The notes beneath the pieces were generated by a model, which was not told where the DNA came from, searched no databases, and saw only the letters and a program-made list of their open reading frames with translations. Positions 59,866 to 64,000 of a DNA stretch of 64,000 bases are shown here, piece after piece. The stretch's first letter is position 1. The number at the start of each line of letters is the position of its first letter. Both the position numbers and the translations under genes were made by a program. This stretch comes from Tetracladium setigerum (Eukaryota > Ascomycota > Leotiomycetes > Helotiales): the NCBI GenBank assembly GCA_031472005.1, contig PZJY01000007.1, positions 620,001-684,000 of the forward strand. Reading direction: 5' to 3'.

Positions 59866-61550
59866 ATGAACGGTCTGCGAAATGCGTCGACGAGACTGCC
59901 CGTCAGCGGTCAATTCTCATCGCTAGTGAGGCCCACGCAAAGCAGCACAGCTGTTTACAGCCGATTACTCCAACAAACCCAACGATCGCATCTCTCCTTC
60001 ACAGCAAGCACTTCGAGAGCCCCCTTATTACGGATAGAACCGTTACGGCCCAAGTTTCTACCCGAGGGCATTCACACAGGGTTAGGGGCTGCTTCGTCAA
60101 GAGCATTCTCCGGTAGCGCAACATCACGACAGGAAAAGAAAGCCGAAGCTGTGAAAGAGAAGCCAAAAGAGGAAGCTGCCGGAGAGGAGGCTGCTAAGAA
60201 AGCACCTGAAGAAACCTCTGATAAGCCTGGAGAGGAGAAGGAGAAGACAGAGGGCGAGGAAGGTGAAGGCAAAAAGGAAGGCGAGAAAAAGGAGGCTCCT
60301 CCACCACCACCACCGCACGGAGACAAGTCACCATGGCAAGTCTTCACCGAGACTCTGCAGACCGAGTTCAAAGCCTCGAAAGAATGGAATGAGTCGACGA
60401 AGGCTTTGGCAGCTGGTGCTCAGCAATTCACTGAGAATGAGAATGTCCGAAAGGCACGAGAGGCATATCAATCTACCACTGGCGCTGTTTCATCGACCAC
60501 AGGCAAGGTGCTCAAGTCTACTGCTGGTGCGGTGGGAAAGGGTGCTGCTTGGACTTGGGAAACACCGGTTGTGAAGGGAGTAAGGACAACTGTTAATGCG
60601 ACTGCGACTGTGATTGAGAAGGGCACACGACCACTTCGAGAGACAGAGGCATACAAGAATGTCAAGAATGTCATCGATGACGGAAGCAGCTCAAGATATG
60701 GTGGCTGGGTAGAGAAGGAAGAAAGACGGAGGATCAGAGAGGCGCGAGAAGAAGCCGAAGCAAAGAAACTTGGTCTTCACGGCAAGCGGGTGGAAGTCAT
60801 GCAAGAAGATCCAGAGTAAGACCTCCCCAATATCCCTTCTTTATTCAAAAAGCCAATCCTAACAACTTTCCCAGCGCCGGCACAAATGTCACTCTCCACA
60901 AGGACGCCGCCTGGAAAGAATCATGGCGCGAATTCCGCGACACCAGCAAAATGATGCAAGGTCTCTTCTCCATGAAATCCGCCTACAACGAATCCGAAAA
61001 CCCACTCATCTCCACCGCGCGCAGCATCTCCGACCGCGTGGCCGGTTTCTTCGCCGAAAACGAAACCGCCATGGTCATCAAGAAATTCCGTGAGATGGAT
61101 CCCGCGTTCAAGATGGAGCCTTTCCTGCGCGAAATGCGTGAATACATTTTGCCTGAAGTGTTGGATGCTTATGTCAAGGGCGACATCGAAACCCTCCGTC
61201 TCTGGCTCTCCGCAGCACAATTCCAAGTCTACGAAGCACTCTCCAAACAATACACCACCGCGGGACTGAAATCCGACGGTCGAATCCTCGATATCAGACA
61301 TGTTGATATCCTCTCTGCACGCATCCTGGACCCAGGAGACATCCCAGTATTCATCGTCACCTGCCGAACACAAGAGGTGCACGTCTATCGCAATGCGAAG
61401 ACGAACGACCTAGCCGCTGGAATGGAGGATAAGGTGCAATTGGTTACATACGCCATTGGAATCACGCGTATTCCAGAGGATGTGAATAATCCCGAGACGA
61501 GGGGCTGGAGGTTGATTGAGTTGCAGAAGAGTGGAAGAGATTACATTTGA
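59866..61550 (+). CDS. TIM44: TIM44, mitochondrial inner-membrane import motor subunit
   Basis: Scaffold that links the TIM23 channel to mtHsp70 on the matrix side. Exon 1 is 59866-60815 and exon 2 is 60875-61550, giving 541 codons and no frame break. The Ser/Thr/Arg-rich N-terminus (MNGLRNASTRLPVS) is a presequence. A long Lys/Glu-rich stretch (about residues 85-150) includes a run of six or so prolines before HGDKSPWQVF. The helical N-domain (TETLQTEFKASKEWNEST) follows, then the C-terminal Tim44 domain. The latter contains DPAFKMEPFLREMREYILPE, VLDAYVKGDIETLRLWLS and the end WRLIELQKSGRDYI. The upstream in-frame open stretch from 59491 is probably 5' UTR, because homology starts at the presequence. 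Confidence 0.95.
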
Positions 61551-62442
61551 GTGAGCTTTCGCCTGATCGCGGTTCGCCTCTCAGATGTCTTCCCTCTCTT
61601 CCTCTCTCTTTCGCCTCCTTCCTCTTCCTTCCTTCAACTCTTCTTGTACAACTTGAGCAGGAAAAAACCTCAACTACGCCTATCTCCCCATCCACGCACA
61701 CTTTTTCACCACTGGCTCTCCCAACAATCTGGAATCATTGGAACATCAAAAAGAACCCTTTGTACCCTCCCCAAAAATCTGTCTGTTGCTTTTGCGTTTT
61801 ACATGTATGATAAAATTACCTACCTTTTTAGTTTTTACACAAAAGGCGTGTGGTGGGCGTTCTCACACTCCCCTTCTGACTTCCTCATGTTTTTCCTGTC
61901 TGTCTATAAAAAAAATATACATGACATGACATCGGCATGAATGGGAAAGAGGAAGGAAGTTGTTGCTTTTGATTTGGGGGTTAGTCTTTTTTTTGCATGA
62001 AGATACTACCTTGGTACTCTTTTTTTCACAACTTTTTCTTTTCTTGTAAACTGTACTACAATTTTTTTACCTGGGAACGCACGCACCTACCTCTCTCTCT
62101 CTCTCCTCTTTCTCTAGTTTGAATGGTTTGGCTTGGGTAGAGAGAGGGGAGAGAGAGATGAAAGGATGTGCCTGGGAAAAACAAAACTTTACGCCACTCT
62201 TCGTATGTATGGATGGATGATTGAAAGATATCTTTCTTGCCTGCCTGCCTGTCTGCCCTGCCTGCTTGTTGAGAATGGGGGATGGATGGAGATGGGAGGG
62301 GTAAGATATGGTGGTGTGTGGGTGGTGATGGAAGGAATAGAGGAAAATGGAGGGAGGTAGAAGCGAGAAAGAGATGTGTGTATGTGTATGAATAGAGTAA
62401 TGGTAGTATATTAAGAAATGTATCAAAAGAAGAGTAAACTGT

Positions 62443-62478
62443 GTTGGTTCGTTTGTTGGTTCGTTTGTTGGTTCGTTG
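62443..62478. repeat. 12-nt tandem repeat, three copies
   Basis: Three adjacent copies of GTTGGTTCGTTT, the last with one change. Confidence 0.9.
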
Positions 62479-62989
62479 GGGTGATCTGTTCCCCTTGTAC
62501 TTCTGAAGTTCTCCCACGACTTTGAGGAAGAAAGAGTCCATCGTTTTCTGGTCTCTGTGCAAGAGAGATACCTTAGTTTAAGTTCATTAGCCCACCACAG
62601 TATCATTTGTAAGACTTGAGAGAACCAAGAGTAAGAGTATGAATCTTTTTGATGAGCTTTCTAAAATAAAAAAAGAGAATGCCATACCCACCTAACACAA
62701 CGCTATTTATCTATTCGTTAGTCCACTCCGCCCACATGCTTCCATCCCATAACATGGGCACACGTCCCAATAATCCGATACTGTCTCTTTCCTTCAAACA
62801 TACATTCACTCCTCTCTCTAGTATATCATAAGGTGTCTATCAATACAACAAACGAAGAACACACACTCTCTCTCACTCTCTCTTTCTCTTTCTCTTTGCA
62901 CTCTCTTGGCACCCCAGACATTCTTCGTTCTAGTGATAAATAAGCTAAACGCCCAAACCATCAAGAAAAGAAGAGCATTTTTAAAAGCT

Positions 62990-63002
62990 CCCCCCCCCCC
63001 CC
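62990..63002. repeat. Poly-C run, 13 bases
   Basis: Uninterrupted C run in the intergenic region. Confidence 0.9.
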
Positions 63003-63231
63003 TCCCCAAAAGGACGTAACACATAAAACAACACCTCATTTTTGAAAGCCCCAATTTTTCAACCTCGGAAAAGGAAAACATAAAAGGCGGCTCTGCTCCA
63101 CACTGAAAATAATATTTACCCACACCAACACAGAATCATAATTTTTTTACAGCAGACACGAAAAGTGGTTACCGTGTTCAAAAGAAATCAAAGGAATGGA
63201 ATGGAGGTAGACGACGTCCATAGGTGAACGA

Positions 63232-64000
63232 TCAAGATCCAGAAGCGAATCTGACAGTTGGCGTTCGAGCCGTCGGGCTAGAAACAGAGACTGCTGTATT
63301 TTCCGAGGAAGAATCCAGTCGAGAATTCTGAATAGAAGAAGCATTTGGTAGAGGGATTCGCATCGAAACCAAACTCCCATCATCAGTCGAACCAGCACCA
63401 GCACCAGTCGAACCACCAGCAGAAGAAGAAGAAGAAGAAGAAGCGAGATTCATCTCCAAATACCTCTTCAATCTGAAATGTCGTTGCCGTATACGTGGAG
63501 CACGACCCTCATGAGTAGTACCTGGAGGATCACTTGGCGCAGAAACACGACGCTACATGCAAATACTCTCAGGTCAGAAAGAGGGAAAAGGAAAAGGAAA
63601 AGCCAAAAATCTGGATTTCGTCTGGTATGAGAAGGCCATCATCATACCATCGTGGGGCCCTGTCCTTCTCCTGAATTTGCGGCTGTCATGTCTGAATCAA
63701 CTGCGCCGTCTAATGTCTGCGCTGGTTCGCTTTTGGCGGTATTTCTTCGAGAGCGACTTCGTTTGAGCTTATGTTTGTCCCCGCCAGGGGTTTCTTCTGC
63801 TGATCTCTTCGAGGGGCCTGTAGATCGGGAATTGTCTTCGATGTTGGTTCTTGCGTCTGTGGAAAGGTAAGAATCTTTGCTGTGTGATGCATTGAGTTTC
63901 ACATCATTCATACCTTTAACTACTTTCGCAAGCGTCTTGCCAGACTTCTTCGCCAAAGAGTTTAGTTTCCGCTCATCCTTTTCCTGCTTGGTTTTTGGGG
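63232..64000 (-). CDS. Serine-rich protein, C-terminal part only (runs off the window)
   Basis: The 3' end of a gene whose start lies beyond 64000. The last exon is 63552-63232 and ends RTPTVRFASGS. The preceding exon ends at 63648 (QGPTM) after a donor GTATGA. Further upstream the frame is open to the window edge (KLNSLAKKSGKTLAKVVKG). A canonical 57-nt intron may be present at about 63858-63914, but its length is a multiple of three and it has no stop, so retention cannot be excluded. The visible part is hydrophilic, with basic Lys/Arg/Ser stretches (KLKRSRSRRNTAKSE) that look like a nuclear localisation signal, and a Ser run encoded by a TTC repeat. I do not recognise the family. Confidence 0.65.

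Larger units (their letters stand above)
61551..63231. other. Intergenic between convergent genes, low-complexity rich
   Basis: 3' flanks of TIM44 and the last gene. Holds CT-rich tracts, a 12-nt tandem repeat (62443-62478), GGAT-like units near 62210-62300 and a 13-base C run (62990-63002). ORFs in 62056-62606 follow the repeats and look spurious. Confidence 0.65.

Noticed and set aside
62056..62606. Overlapping 168- and 179-codon minus-strand ORFs
   Set aside because: Their length comes from CT-rich and tandem repeats in the 3' flank of TIM44; sequence is low complexity only.

Overview
This is nuclear DNA of a filamentous ascomycete (Pezizomycotina). The evidence is the many short GT-AG introns (mostly 49-122 nt), a fungal rhodopsin-like membrane protein, a PDR-type ABC transporter beside a Zn2Cys6 regulator, a Cps1/GT2-type polysaccharide synthase, and a dense set of conserved single-copy eukaryotic genes. 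The class cannot be fixed from the window; Leotiomycetes is a guess. I see no CRISPR array, rRNA or intact transposon.

Layout. 0-20 kb is the looser part: tRNA-Ala(UGC), a rhodopsin-domain protein, PER1 (GPI-anchor remodelling), a 3.8-kb gene-poor stretch, the GT2 synthase, riboflavin synthase, an MFS permease and a small secreted cysteine-rich protein. 20-43 kb is mostly conserved housekeeping: BRF1 (TFIIIB), type I arginine methyltransferase, an NTF2-like protein, phosphoacetylglucosamine mutase, MUS81 nuclease, a NodB-type deacetylase, a VPS9/ankyrin/PX protein resembling yeast Vrl1, and an alcohol-oxidase-like GMC flavoenzyme. 43-51 kb holds the divergent ABC transporter/transcription factor pair. 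51-64 kb holds an unrecognised low-complexity protein, SGT2, OLA1, a PPPDE (DeSI-like) protease, mitochondrial uS11, TIM44, and the C-terminal end of a serine-rich protein cut by the window edge.

How the genes relate. No biosynthetic cluster is evident. The one obvious functional unit is the ABC transporter and its divergent Zn2Cys6 neighbour, a likely efflux module. uS11m and TIM44, both mitochondrial, share a 296-bp divergent promoter region. AGM1 (UDP-GlcNAc synthesis), the GT2 synthase, PER1 and the deacetylase are individually linked to cell-surface glycan chemistry but are spread over 24 kb.

The strongest unexpected signal concerns the sequence itself. Nine conserved genes carry a total of 13 frame breaks. 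Every one is repaired by adding one base, and nearly all lie at a mononucleotide run. Apart from those breaks the coding sequence is intact. This looks like systematic under-calling of homopolymers in the assembly rather than gene decay, and any automatic annotation of this region would split those genes. I did not find a convincing new multi-gene system; the best biological leads are the Vrl1-like protein, the small secreted cysteine-rich protein, the oxidase ending in a CaaX-like motif, and two hairpin-forming intergenic elements.
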